This document shows positions 35,141 through 47,370 of a stretch of DNA of 64,000 bases, piece by piece (the first letter of the stretch is position 1; every line of letters begins with the position of its first letter). The position numbers were made by a program, and so were the translations under genes. The DNA is taken from assembly GCA_965153455.1 (NCBI GenBank), contig OZ234498.1, positions 18,042,001 through 18,106,000 on the forward strand. Reading direction: 5' to 3'. This DNA is from Sphagnum compactum (taxonomy: Eukaryota > Bryophyta > Sphagnopsida > Sphagnales). Below the pieces are notes generated by a model that made no database searches, had not been told where the DNA came from, and worked only from the letters and a program-made list of their open reading frames with translations.

Positions 35141-35200
35141 AAGGGGTGTGGCTTTCTGAGATAGTAAGCTAGTAGATTGGGGGTTCAAATCCCAACTGGA
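35141..35200 (+). repeat. tRNA-like sequence with a Pol III B box (SINE head or tRNA relic)
   Basis: GGTTCAAATCC at 35182-35192 fits the B-box consensus GGTTCRANNCC exactly. TGGCTTTCTGAG at 35149-35160 resembles an A box. The spacing is shorter than in a normal tRNA and no full cloverleaf was found, so it is not a functional tRNA. Confidence 0.4.
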
Positions 35201-36913
35201 CCCCTTCTCCTCACGTTCTCTGAGAACAGTCAACTACCCTGGTGGTTAGGGATGACGCTCTACAACCAAAGTTATCAATATATACATTTACATTATAATA
35301 AGAACTTTGAAGAGAACCTGAAATTTCTTGCAAGAGAATCTCATTTTCTGAAATCAGAGCAGCCTTTTCTTACTGGTGATATATTGCCAAAAACCAAAAT
35401 TGAAAATTGAAAAATTGAAAAGAAATGTGATTTCAAAGGTTTTGGAGCCAAATTAGAGAAAAAAAATCACCAGATTTATAGATGTGATTCCATTGTGTAG
35501 CCAAACCTAAGAAGGATGATTAAAGTCTTTATTTCTAGTTTACAGCCAGATTTCACTAAATCTTCCGAAGGATGATTGCCATTGTTTTTTAAATCTTCCA
35601 ATGAATGATTGTTGCTTTAACTACGAAGAAATTCTTCAAAAGAATAATGAATCACAGCCAACGTTCTTTTTAGTGGTGAAATCTTGCCGAATTTCAAGCT
35701 AAAAAGGGAGCTCATACCATTATGCTTGAAAACTAACAACTTTTTTTGGGCGAAATCATCACAAGGCTAGACCAAATTTGCCAACTACTTCACCATCACT
35801 CTTTATGTAAACCCTAAAACCATCACCACACATAGAGAACTTGCAAATCTCTAATAACCAAATCGCAAAATGCCAATGCCTTTACTCATTGATGCCTTGA
35901 CAACATACTTTTTCCTCCCATTTGTACTCTTAGTTGTTATAACCAATTGTTATCACCTACAAAGGAGAACCTTTCATCATCACCGCCTACACAATTTTAG
36001 GTGGGATCATTAGTATATATGAACTTATGATGTTCAAATACTAATATTAACTAAATAGTATCATGATTCATAATAATATCAAGCTATAACTTTTGTTGCA
36101 CCAAGGTCCAAATTTATATGTTGGAATTAACAGCAATTCATTCATTGTATAATGGCAATGAACTTTGAGGTGAAAGTCCTTTGAAGATTTTGAACTTGGT
36201 GGGAAGATGTGCGATAGGATTGAGATTCCTTGGACCTCAATCAAAGTCATCCATAATCCAAATCTCATGCTTAATATCTAGCCCTAATATTCATGTTCAT
36301 TGTTTTGTTTTGCAATTTTTTATAATTTGAAACTTCTCATGCACATTGCAATGTTCTACGCATTATTATTGCATTCAAGTCACTATGCCATTTGAATTTT
36401 GTGTATTATATATGTATTGTGTATTGTTTACAATGTGCATTGTGCAACATTTAATGGTGCCACCTTCACCAAAAATGGTTCATGCAAATTCTAGATTTGA
36501 GGCTTGGATTTTATGAATTTGTGTGTTACAAGGAAGACTAAAGGGTAAATACATATTAGGGTGTCCTTTTATGGTTGAAACACTGGGTGTTTGCACACTA
36601 TGGTGACCTTATATGGACGTCACAATGACAATTTTTCTTGTATTCCTTAGGTGCAAGAAAATTTTTAAAAAAAGATCCATTGAATTTTTTTGAAAAAAGA
36701 TTCACTTATTTAAAGCTATCATAATTAATCTTCCAAAAATGAAAAAATAAATCAAAATTGTGGATAGCCAATAAGTAATGAACTTTTGAATTTTGCCCAC
36801 ATTTTTTGTCACACCTGCAAAACTCATGGATATGGACTTTTATCTTACAATGTGTTAATTTTATGTGTTTGAAACTTTGGGATATTGGATGAATTATGTT
36901 TAAGAAATTAAAC
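35201..36913. other. AT-rich intergenic region
   Basis: No gene or structured repeat could be supported. There are several diverged copies of a CTTCC(A/G)AAGGATGATT-type string at 35510-35620. Confidence 0.4.
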
Positions 36914-36993
36914 ATTCAAGGTAGTCGCAAATGGCTAATAGTCACATGTGGTCGCAAATAGAATGACTACATTTTAACCAATTTCTACTAGTG
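36914..36993 (-). mobile_element. CACTA-type transposon terminus (3' end)
   Basis: Read on the minus strand from 36993, the sequence starts CACTAGTAGAAATTGGTTAA. It carries two subterminal motifs, TTTGCGACCACA and TTTGCGACTACC, as at ends of En/Spm-CACTA elements. The element body would lie at lower coordinates. Its other end was not found in the window, so this is probably a solo or truncated end. Confidence 0.5.
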
Positions 36994-37432
36994 TTATTTT
37001 GTGGGTACCACAACATTTATTTAGACATTGCAAGTGTCATGAACATCCATTGAAGTCTAGGGATTATAGGAAAGTGGCAAAACACTTTCATAAGCAACAC
37101 CTTGTTTACAATATCCTTATATCACAACACATCTTGGGTTTTGTCATTAGTTTTAAAAATGACTATTTTTTTTTCAATTATGTTTATAACTACTTGGTCA
37201 CAAAAATTATTATGTAGTTGCAAAGGACATCAAAATGCCATGTGGCATCATAGTTTTACGACTATAATCAATATGTTAACTTGTTCAATTTTTCGGTGTA
37301 TATATATATATATAGAATTTATATTAATATATTTGAATGATTTAAAATTCAAAATTCAAAAATACCATTTACTTTCTAATAATAATTAATAACAATTCAA
37401 TTTATGATGATGATGATGTGTCAACAAGGTGT

Positions 37433-37792
37433 TACAACTAGTAGTTAATTTCATGATTCATGACATTAATTTCAATAAAATTACATTTATTGATTGGTCA
37501 AAAAATTTCATAATGCCAAAACATGTCTTTTACAACTTGTCCTATGCAACTACAATGTTCAAGATGATTAAAGAAATGGTTAAAAATGTCTTAATAACTA
37601 GTAGTCAACTAATGACTCATGACACTAATTTCAAAAAAATTGCATTTATTAATTGGTCAAAAATGTTCATAATGCCAAAACATACTTTTTACGACTTGTC
37701 CTAAGCAACTACAATGTCCAACACGATTTTGAAAACAACTAAAAATTTCTTTAACAACTAGTAGTCAACCTTATGACTCATGCAACATGGAT
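37433..37792. repeat. Satellite-like tandem repeat, exact 160-bp period
   Basis: AACTAGTAGT(T/C)AA occurs at 37436, 37596 and 37756. Two full units and a partial third share TGACTCATGACA.TAATTTCAA, CATTTATT.ATTGGTCAAAAA, TTCATAATGCCAAAACAT and ACAACTTGTCCTA. The array ends just before the candidate inverted arm at 37814. Confidence 0.88.
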
Positions 37793-37813
37793 GCTATTTC
37801 ATGAGCTTACGAC

Positions 37814-37955
37814 CATGAGCATGAGCAAGGGAGTAAGACTGGACCTTTTTTAGAATATTCTTCCCACGTGGATAGGATATTTAAAGAATATTTTATCACA
37901 CTTAAGACAAAATATTTGGTGACGTGGAAGAATATTATTCCACTTGTCACGGATT
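37814..37955 (+). repeat. Candidate left inverted arm of a large element
   Basis: CATGAGCATGAGC (37814), AGAATATTCTT (37852), CCACGTGGA (37864) and AAAATATTTGGTGACGTGG (37910) occur in the same order, and with nearly the same overall spacing, in the reverse complement of 54945-55086. The pair is in terminal-inverted-repeat orientation. Confidence 0.5.
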
Positions 37956-37987
37956 AATGATATTTATGGATGAAAATGTGAATGAAA

Positions 37988-40474
37988 AATGACAATGGAT
38001 GAACTTTTTCGTGAACATTCACAACAAGTTTTGTTTTGCAAAAAATTGAACAAAAGAAATAGGATATAAGAAATTTATGTTGGTTTATTGTGAACAATTC
38101 ATCACATGAAATGTTCAAGTTATATTTGAATTAATATTTCATATTCCAGCTTTGCAACATGCAAAAAATATAAAATTTGAGATTACGTCAAATTCTATGG
38201 CACATAAACCTGTTGACCCACCAAGATGTATGTGCCAATTCAAATAGTACCTGTCCAGAACAAAAAGGTATGCAACATTAAGAATTGAGACAATCAAGCA
38301 CCCCAAAACACCTTACCATTTTAAAGTCATTTTAATTTTCATTCGTTTTTTCAACCCCTTGGATACTTGCACAATGAAATTGCATTCTTTTTCATTTTAC
38401 TACAATTTGCATGTAAAATACCTCAATTTGTAATATTTGCACAGATACTTCCTAGTTGTAACTTTTGTTCTTCAATCGCATGCTTGCAATTGTAAAACCT
38501 TTCTATTCCATTGGCAAAAAGAAAATTTTCACCAAATGTCACATTAAACACATTGGAATGTATGATTGAATACATGTTACTCTCAAGCATACTAGAAAGA
38601 ACTTACGAGATGACCAAAAAACTGTTGGAATATCCAAAAGATAATACTAGGCTCAACCCCCTCAGGCATTTGCTCAAAATCAAAACGTGGGGAACATAAT
38701 GGAAGAGAGTAATTAACAAAACAGTGGAATGGGCGGCATGGCAATGGGCAAATGCGAATATGGACAAAGAGATTTTTTTTATAATGAGACAAAATGTGAA
38801 CATTGCAAGGATGACATGGAGGACTACAATTTGGCAATGTTTACACATGCAATGGACTTCTTTAAAAAATGTGCGAGTTTAAAGATGCCAATGCCAGAAC
38901 ATTTTCTCCCAAGCTTATTGAATGATTTGTCAACAGAAGATTTGCTAACACTTGGGAATTTATTATCCATAAAATTCACGAATCTTCAATGATGACTTTA
39001 TGCAACTTTAAATAGGTGAGCCTAGGTTCCACAAGAATTGAGGAACAAAGTCTTAAAATAATCAATTAATTGTCGAATGATAGGGCCAGCCACGAAACCA
39101 TGAGACATGTAAGACAAAAAAAAAACGAAAATCAAAAATTGAATGAGAAACCAAAATCATATTCTTTACATTGAATCATAGATCAATAGACATGTGAAGA
39201 TGAATATTTATTCAAAATATGAGATCAAAGAAGGAAATATTTATTTATGCAAAATTAAAATGAAGTTATAGTTGAATTTGAGCAAGCTTGAACAGATCGT
39301 AATGACTGTTGAAACAAACAGTTAATAAAAACTTCAAATCAAAGCAGTAAATGATAATCAAAATCATATACATGATTTGTGGCTGTTGAAACAAATGCTG
39401 TGGCTAATGAATCAAATGAGAAAAGTGTGCGAATAATAGTCGTCAGAAGGCAGACACATGGCATGGAGACATGAACGCAAAGAAAAAACAATATGAAACC
39501 ACATAAGGTCAAAGGGTCAGTGAAGTGATCATAATTACATGTTACACACACCACACATGACACAAGTAGGAAACATAGTTGTTCTGCCAATTATAATGTT
39601 TTAGAGTAGTTAGTCCCATCCAAATGAACCAAAAAAAGGTAGACAATTTCCAAGAAACCATTAAATGTGGTAATCTTATAAAGACCCTATAAAATTTTGG
39701 ACTTTGGGAAATTTTTACAATTTTGTAACATTGCATGAATAAAGTTTAGAATTTTTCGATGAACTTCCAAGTAACAATCAAAGAAAACGAATTCTAAATA
39801 GAATTGTTCATTTCCACAATGTCAAAATATCCGTATCCCATGCACTATTGTTAAACACCGAGGGATTTGGATGATTACCCTTTAGTAGATAGAAGAAAGC
39901 TAAAAAGTATAGATGTAGAATTCTAGGTAGAGGTTGGGTACTCGCATCTTATAACCATTTGCAGGAATACAAGATATATGGGACAATGATAAAAATGTTT
40001 TACCAGGAGTTTCTGAACAATTTGCAACCTCCTGGAGACAATCCATGGCCAACACACCTAATTAATGAAAACTATAGAATGTGGTTCCACAGGTAGTGTG
40101 ACTACCTACTCAGATTTCAAGCTAAGAGGAGAATAAACGAATCATTCTTGCTATGAAATTGGCTAAGGAATGCTTTTGACGTTAAAGATAATGAATACAA
40201 AACACCAGTACTCGCTTACAACAGAAAGTTGGATTCCTTAATGTCGGCCAACTGCATTACTAGAAGCCCAAAGGAAGAGGAGAACTGCCCACCACACATA
40301 GAAGATATAGTGACAAATTCAAAAGAGGAAACAAAGAATATTCTCCCACCATTCCAAGGATATGCCGCTATGGATTCGGAAGACATGACCCCAACGCCTA
40401 CACCACAGTCCGCAATGGGTTTCAACAAACTCAACGACTCACCAATGGAACCCAGCTCAATTCAATATATCTAA
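37988..40474 (+). pseudogene. Unrecognised multi-exon gene, decayed, inside the candidate large element
   Basis: Consistent coding blocks follow each other. 37988-38068 opens MTMDELFREHSQQVLFCKKL. About 38153-38270 gives AKNIKFEITSNSMAHKPVDP and PRCMCQFK-stop-YLSRTKR before a GTATGC donor. About 38508-38995 gives NVTLNTLECMIEYMLLSSIL, VINKTVEWAAWQWANANMDK and, after a shift, MEDYNLAMFTHAMDFFKKCA and LLNDLSTEDLLTLG. 39963-40474 follows a TTTGCAG acceptor and gives EYKIYGTMIKMFYQEFLNNL, YRMWFHR-stop-CDYLLRFQAK, NWLRNAFDVKDNEY and an acidic, Pro/Thr-rich tail ending TAA. In-frame stops sit where Gln or Arg would fit. I know no family for it. Its start lies 33 bases inside the left arm and it converges on the methyltransferase fossil. 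Confidence 0.5.
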
Positions 40475-41626
40475 AGTAGAGTCTATAAATGCTTCTGAAG
40501 TTGGCAACAACTGCAAACCATGGCAAGAGAAGTTAACAAGTCTTTGTAGATAGGGTTTTTCAAGGCTATGGTGCACAAAAAGATATATTTTGTATAAAGA
40601 AAATGTTTTTTGAACCGATATGCATTTTTGAAGGAATAGAGTGGTATGTTTGGTATGTTTGAAAAGAACATTAGGGTAGAAAATAATAGTAAAAAATGCA
40701 TAGATTAATTCAAGTAAACGATACTATTGTTATGTATGATAATTATTTTTTTGGAAAAGAATTAAGGTTTTATAGTAACTATAAAAGTGAAGTCAGAGAA
40801 AACATGTTGCCTCCAATATTACAAACTGTACCAAGAGCTAATTAGGTTGATGCCACAAATATCTGAAATAGATCGTTGGCTTTTAATTTAAATTTTATAC
40901 ATGTGAAATATAATGTTTCAGAATGCAAATAGAGTTGACCTAGGGCATGGCGCACAAGGGTTATTAAATGCGAGAAAAGAAATCTTGAAGTATGAACTAG
41001 ATACCGTATAGGTAAGTGCAAAAAATATACATTGAATGAAAATCTTTCAATGGCAATGTATGCATTGGTACATAAGTTACAACCAAAAAAATTAGAATAG
41101 AAAACCAAATCCAAAAAAACTCCTATTATGAAATAAGAAAAAATGTAAATCCAAATCCAAAAAAAATTGTATTATGAAGTAGAGGAAAATTACAAGCCAC
41201 ACTTATCTATCTTTCAACTGCTTCAAAAGCTATGAAATGCACATAATTATCATAAGTATGGGGAAAAATAGAGCAGGAAGGAAAAGGGCAAGTTGTTGGG
41301 ATTTAAGCATAATCTTCAGCATATGAAGGCAACTGGAAGCTTGAAGGTGGGCTTGGAAAGAAATCATCACGAGCAAAAAAAGGTATGCACCTCGAGGAGC
41401 TAAAGACACCTTTGCATCACATAGGAACGGGTGTCATTAGTTTGTTTGAATTCAAAAGAGGAAATTGGAAAGCAGATTAGGTGGAAAGGTTAGACTTATT
41501 CACAATCCAAATCAATCTTAGACCGCTTATGGATTGGGGATTTAGGATCTAGAGAACGCTTTGGCAATTCTTTGCCTAGGATCCTTCATTTTGGAAAAAA
41601 GGACAAAAAACTTCGTCGGAAACCTC

Positions 41627-44600
41627 CTAATCTCCATCAAGTGCCAAAATGTGTTGGCCTAGATCGTGACTTGCCAACACATTAAAGAAAATGTTAGATG
41701 AAATTATGGAATGAAAATCCAATGCAATAATACAATGCTTGAAACAATACATACCAGTTGAAGCTGCGAAATCAACAACAAATAATTTTGGCTTCGAACA
41801 AGCTCCAATCGATTGGAGCTTCAAGTATTAGAGGATGCACTTCTTTGCCCTCACAAAATGGTTTCCCAAAACTTGAAACTGTCATTGGGGTGTTATTAAT
41901 CTAGTTATGCAGAACATCTTCCTTGGCAACCCGGATCCCCTGTTCAACTATGCCAAAAGTAAGTGTTTGAAACTCGAAAGTTTGGGGTGCCCTCATTAAA
42001 AGTGTAGCCCGATTGAGTAGAGTCTTCAAGAAGAGAAAAGGGCATTGAGGAGTGGAAAAGAAAACAAGCAACAAGAGTAATAACGACAAGATGTGGGAAG
42101 GGAAATATACTTTCAACCCAGGATCATTAGTGCTACACAAGGGAAGGTTGTTCACCACGGCCTGCTTCATTTGAATTGACATGGAGTAACTATCTAGGAA
42201 TTCTCTAATCTATTTGAAAATTCGCAGGTCATTCGAGTGAAAAAGGAAGATGGCACCACTTTGGGACAAGAACTTGTTTACAAAAATGAAAATAAAGTCT
42301 GCATAGTGTGACACTTTGGCATTCCAGTTTGGAATGTTAGCTCCAAACTGACACACCATGGGAACACCAACGCCTCCTGGCACGTCTCCAATCACAAGAT
42401 CAACTAGCCTTTCTGGATTCACCTGAAAGAAAGAATTTTGTTAAATCATTGAGACTAGAAAAAGAGTGAAAACAACAAGTTGTTCGTAAATTACATGTAA
42501 GGTATTGAGTTCACCTAACAAAGGTAATCGATGAAAATGGCATGTTCAGGAGGCCACTTTCCAGTTCTCATTTGAGAGGAAACTAGAGAAGACCACGAGA
42601 GATGCATCACCTTCTTGTGGAATCCCAATGGTCTTTCTGTAGGAGCCAAAGACAAATCCCATCGAGATGACAGTGGTCGACGACCTCTTGACGAATTGAA
42701 ACCTAATGTTCTCCCTGAACCTCCGAAAGAGAAATTGAGCTTAGATAAGGATGGTTGACAACTTTCTAGTGACAGGTCAAGGCTAGATTAAAACGTTTCC
42801 TATCGGTTTCTTCAAGCAAGTCATCGAAATCCCTCTTTGAGGTCGTGACCTCACAATCAACCATGGTCACATCTCTTGGAAGCTCCACGGTCTGGTCACG
42901 AAAATGATGGTTGAATTTTCCACGGTGTCCACAATTTTCCTTTTTCATAATTTTTAATGCAAATATTTGATGTTTTGGGAATGAAGAATAGTCCATTTGA
43001 AAATAAGAGGCAAGAAAAATACTTAAACCCTAAACTTACAAGCTTTCAAAATACGATACATGCTCCGATTTCATTAGCTAGGGGAAAAAGTAGAAGCAAA
43101 ACATAGGTTTTCTGAAATTTTATAATTGGCAAATGCTATGTTGGGTAGTAATATCGCTTTTTACAAAACAACATTTATTAATTTTTCCATTTTAATAAAT
43201 TATGGACTCTCTAGACTATTGGTAATCTTGTAGAATCTTAATAAACTAAAATATTAAAATTTAATTGGAAACCCTTATTCAACATTACAATAACCTCACA
43301 ATCATACTAGGAAAAAAAATCAACAATTAAAACATGTTTATTATGTAATAAAAGTCCATAACATTTTTTATGGACTATGACAAAAATTTTACATCATTTG
43401 TAAAGTCCACCTTGTAATGAAATGATGGCATTTTATCTTCAATTTTTTAATTTTGATTTTTCAAGTGTTATAGTTTAATTAAATGGGTCCTTTTAAAATT
43501 TTCAATTAAACCTCAACACATATTATACCAAACTTAAAGGTACCCCATAAAACTGCCTTTATGACACCAAAAACTGGATTGTCTAGTGTGCCACCACCTA
43601 TCTAAATTTTTTCAGTGAGCAATTCAAGTTCCAAGTTATTATCATAGTGGGCTTAAATTTCCTATAAAAATTTGGGCCCAAGATTTGAATCACAAACAAG
43701 GAGATGTTTGCAGAATGCCGAATAGTGTTCCTTTCTCACTTGTTCCATTGCCTTCACTATCAATTCATGCATCTTTGCAAGAGATTTTTCACCTTCTTTA
43801 GGAACATCTTCACAATAGAGCTTGACTACCATATTCGTAGTGGTTATAAGCTCCCTCTGTAGGCAAAACATGAATGCAAGAATTCTCAATAAGATCATGC
43901 CAAGACATAAAATTGCAGAGAAATGATATTATGTTATAAATGGAAATACATTTACCTTGTACATATAATTAAAAAATGCCTTCAATGTTAGGGAAGTCTT
44001 CCTCAACTTGTTCTCACATTTCTTATAAACTTCTATTGGCAAAACATCCTTGAATTGCTTCAAGAGTATGATTCCAATCCCCTGAATTCAAAAGAACTTG
44101 TGCACCAAGCTCGGCTTCACATGATCAAATTCAACGCCCCTACACATGAATTCGAAAAATTAGACATTTGAAACAAGAAAGAAAGCACATTTTTCTCAGG
44201 AATTAAACAAAATGAGGACTTACTTGTTCAAGTCAGTCATGGTTGTGAGCAATTCCACAAGCCCTTCAGAAGTGTCGAGTAAAATTGAATTTAAAGATAT
44301 GTGCCAGGATGGATCATCATTGTGTAATCTACTAATGTATAGCATCCAAGCCTAGATGCAGTGGTTCTTATCCCACACAAAAAAATCTTATTGGAGAAGC
44401 GCACCAACTTTGGGTCTTCCCATAGCACCTTCTCAAATCATTCATTCTCAACGACCCAATGTTCATCCCATGTTCCACTGTGCAAAGAAACATCCTGCTC
44501 TTCGCCCTTCCAACTCGTTGGAGACAAATAAAAAACCTTCTCCCCTTCCTTGTATCCCATGTGAAAGGCTTGCTCCATCTTCAAGATATCAATCTTGAAA

Positions 44601-46164
44601 GTAGGCTTCACAACCGCCATGGGAACCATCCTACACAATGGAATAGCCATACACACCTTTTGCTTTAAAGAGATCTTGTACTTCTAAAGAATCTCCCGCG
44701 TGTTGATCTTTGTTTATTCTGCACCGCTTTGATTATTCTATTGAATGACAAGTGATTGTCTTCCATTTGCATTGTGAATGTTGAGAACTGCCAAAGAACA
44801 TAAACAAATTAGTGATTGGAAAAATTAAAAATTAGGAGGAGAAAAGATTTAGAAGAAACCCAACAAGCTTCTTTCGGCACCGAGGGAAGCTCAGCGGGTT
44901 TTTTTGAATGAACGGTGCACAAAAGGAGGAGGGAGAAAAAGAATAAAGTGTCTTGTGAGTCATACCGACACAACCGTGTGTAATAGTCTCAATTTTTAAA
45001 AGTTGCATCAAGGATATTCAAGTGTGGTAAGGTTATTAAGGGTTTTTAACAATTTCATGTTAAAATAAGGGATAATGAATGCGCATGGTTGCGTGGGGGG
45101 GTTTTTTTCTTTTTCGAAATACGATATTGGTAAATAAGGTGTTGGGTTAGTTCCTTTCTTCAACAAAAAGCTAATAACCATAGTTTTAGGACCTTAGTTG
45201 AGTAATTAGGGGTGAGATCTTTAGAGAGTTGGAGGTGGAAGCAGACACCAAAGTTCGTGGTGTTCAGCAAAACATTGGTCTTATTCTAGTATTTAGTGAG
45301 TAATAAGGATGTTGAGATTCATGAAGTAATTGAAGAGGTGTCGATGAAAGATCTAATAGAGATAGAACAATCTCCAAGCCCATGGTTAACACAACATTTC
45401 GCCATTAGTTTTCTAGAATAATCTTCAAACAAATGATATGCTTATAAGATTTTTATGATGTAGTTCTAATACACCCTTACTCGATCTTCACTTCTATTAG
45501 GTCCCTAAATATATTTGAAATCGAATTTAAATCCTAACATTTCCACTTGAGTAGCCTTAAACGACTTAGAAGGGATAAATCACAACTACAGGAAATTTAG
45601 AATGCGAGGAATGGTGTGAGCTAGGGATTCGGGTCGATGCTCCATGGAAAGGTGGTTGATTGGGCCTTGTAACCAACGATCATGGCCATCACCAAGAACC
45701 TAAGTTCGACAATGAAGACGAACATCATCATCTTCACATTGACATTTTTCAAACCTTTTTGGCGCAGCTCCATGAACGAAAACAAATTCTAAGTAGATCG
45801 CTAAAACATGTGGGTTAGAAGACAATCGACGATCCCATGCCAAACGATTGACTCGAGTGCGCACCACTCTTTCGAACAATTTTTTGTCGCACGGCCGTTG
45901 GGAAACATTCACGTCAAGCGATGTTTCTTCAAATTCTTCTTCTTCTACTAGCACAACTAGAAGATTCGAAGGCGTAACAACATCATCCGCCATGACTGAA
46001 TCTTCACCTGCATCAACAAAAACCAAAGGAGTAGCCTGAACAATTTGGTACTTACATTCAGAGGAGGTCGATGCTTTATTTAACAAATTAGGGTAGGCGT
46101 AATGTGTGGTAGTGACGTCGACCTCATGAAAACCCGAACATCTTAGTTTTAATGGATTTGTCAA
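41627..46164 (-). pseudogene. ParB-like domain plus amino-DNA-methyltransferase fusion, decayed multi-exon gene
   Basis: Minus-strand blocks in order: 46164-45702 (acidic linker, then RTRVNRLAWDRRLSSNPHVL); 44786-44222 (LKMEQAFHMGYKEGEKVFYL, SPTSWKGEEQDV, WDKNHC-I-stop-AWMLYISRL, DDPSWHISLNSILLDTSEGL); 44147-43955 (ending GTAAAT); 43863-43665; 42996-42766; about 42740-42550; 42432-42120 (VNPERLVDLVIGDVPGGVGV, FVNKFLSQSGAIFLFHSNDL, MSIQMKQAVVNNLPLC); 41960-41627 (KPLILEAPIDW-like stretch, LFVVDFAASTG, CFKHCIIALDFHS). WDxNHR-x-x-AW fits the ParB/sulfiredoxin GNHR signature with Arg mutated to Cys. DVPGGVG sits where DPPY (motif IV) belongs, and FAASTG fits motif I (FAGTG). The order IV then I is the beta class. 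The catalytic motif is lost and the gene has stops and frameshifts, so it is dead. Confidence 0.55.
44856..44903. repeat. Solo hairpin repeat, outlier of the 47.4-48.2 kb array
   Basis: AAACCC...AAGCTTCTTTCGGCACCGAG...GGAAGCTCAGCGGGTTT folds on itself and matches the unit of the main array. It lies in an intron of the methyltransferase fossil, just upstream of the exon that starts near 44786. Confidence 0.75.
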
Positions 46165-46199
46165 GCCCTAATTTCGACGGTGGATCTAGAATTACATGG

Positions 46200-47370
46200 G
46201 GGTTCTTGTGATGGAAATTTTAATTTCAATTTACTATGTACTACACATTTAATTAGTACCTAGTAAAGAATAATTAGGGGATATTAAAAGAGTAAATGGT
46301 ACACGGGAATGTTACTACTACCCTTGAGTTGATGTACTCAAGTAGGAACTCAAGGATGTTTACTTATTACTACTGATAAATTGATGAAGAAGTAGGATGT
46401 GAAAGTCAAACGAACAAAGTGGATAAGGATCGAGTTCAAGAACCTCATCAAGATGTCTAAAATAACGAAAAGGATGAGTCTTTTAATTCCATTGGTCATG
46501 AGGATTATCATCTTATTTGATTGGAGAATGGAACCTTCTTGGTGTTTCATTGGGTATAAGAATGTTCATCTTAAACTCCATTGGAGGGCAAATCATTATT
46601 GATTCTCATTGGTTCTTGAAAGATGAGGAGGCAATAGATTGGAAAGAAGGATTTCCACAACTTCCATTGGACAAAGTGAACAAATTCAAGGAGGGGTCAT
46701 GAAATGTTTGGGGGAGAAGAGTTTTTGGGGTCTTCTTCTTGTGATATTTTTCTTGGGAAGGGGAGGAGGAGGATGATGAGTTTAAATAAATGGTGGAAAA
46801 GGGGAGAGTGGATTGGATGTTTGGGGTACTGTGAAAGAATAGAAGTGAGGGGGATAGTGTTGGGAGCTTGAAATTTTAGAGGAATTTCACAAACCTTCTT
46901 GGGTTTGGTAACATAACTTTTTACTAGTTTGGGTGCAGACCCTGCAATTTGGTAGGCAGATGCACCTTGTAGTTAACTTTTTAATGAGCTAAAGCAAGCT
47001 CAATTTGGACAACATATGCAATAGGAGTAATATTTTAAATGACTGGTGGTCTGCAGCCAAGTTGAACTTGATGTTAAATCCTTAAAAGTTGGTTTGAATG
47101 GGTGACAATTTAACATAGAATTCTAAGATTTGGAATGTTCAAGCTTGGAAGATATATCTATCAATTTTAAATCGCAAATCATGCATACGAAGCAAGCTAT
47201 TTAGTTTCAACTACAAACGCAACTTAACATCTAGAAATACACTTGTATTTTTTTCCTTCACTGGTAGCGTATGTACTTTCAAGTATAGCCACCTCATAGA
47301 ACCGGGAGTAGAGTGACAAGAAGTCACCTCACATGTCTAAAGGAAAAAAAAATAATGAAATTTGTAGAAA
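46200..47370. other. Spacer inside the candidate large element
   Basis: AT-rich, with no recognised gene. Short open stretches at 46399-46702 look non-coding. Confidence 0.4.

Noticed and set aside
35182-35192. A functional tRNA gene
   Set aside because: Only the B box is good. The A/B spacing is too short and no acceptor or anticodon stem could be paired.
9756-36993. A single 27-kb CACTA element from CACTAGTAGG at 9756 to TAGTG at 36993
   Set aside because: It would enclose three intact host genes, the subterminal motifs at 9756 do not match those at 36.9 kb, and no target duplication links them.
44438-44668. Plus-strand open frames opposite the ParB-like block
   Set aside because: The minus-strand reading has recognisable motifs continuous with neighbouring exons. 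The plus-strand reading has none.
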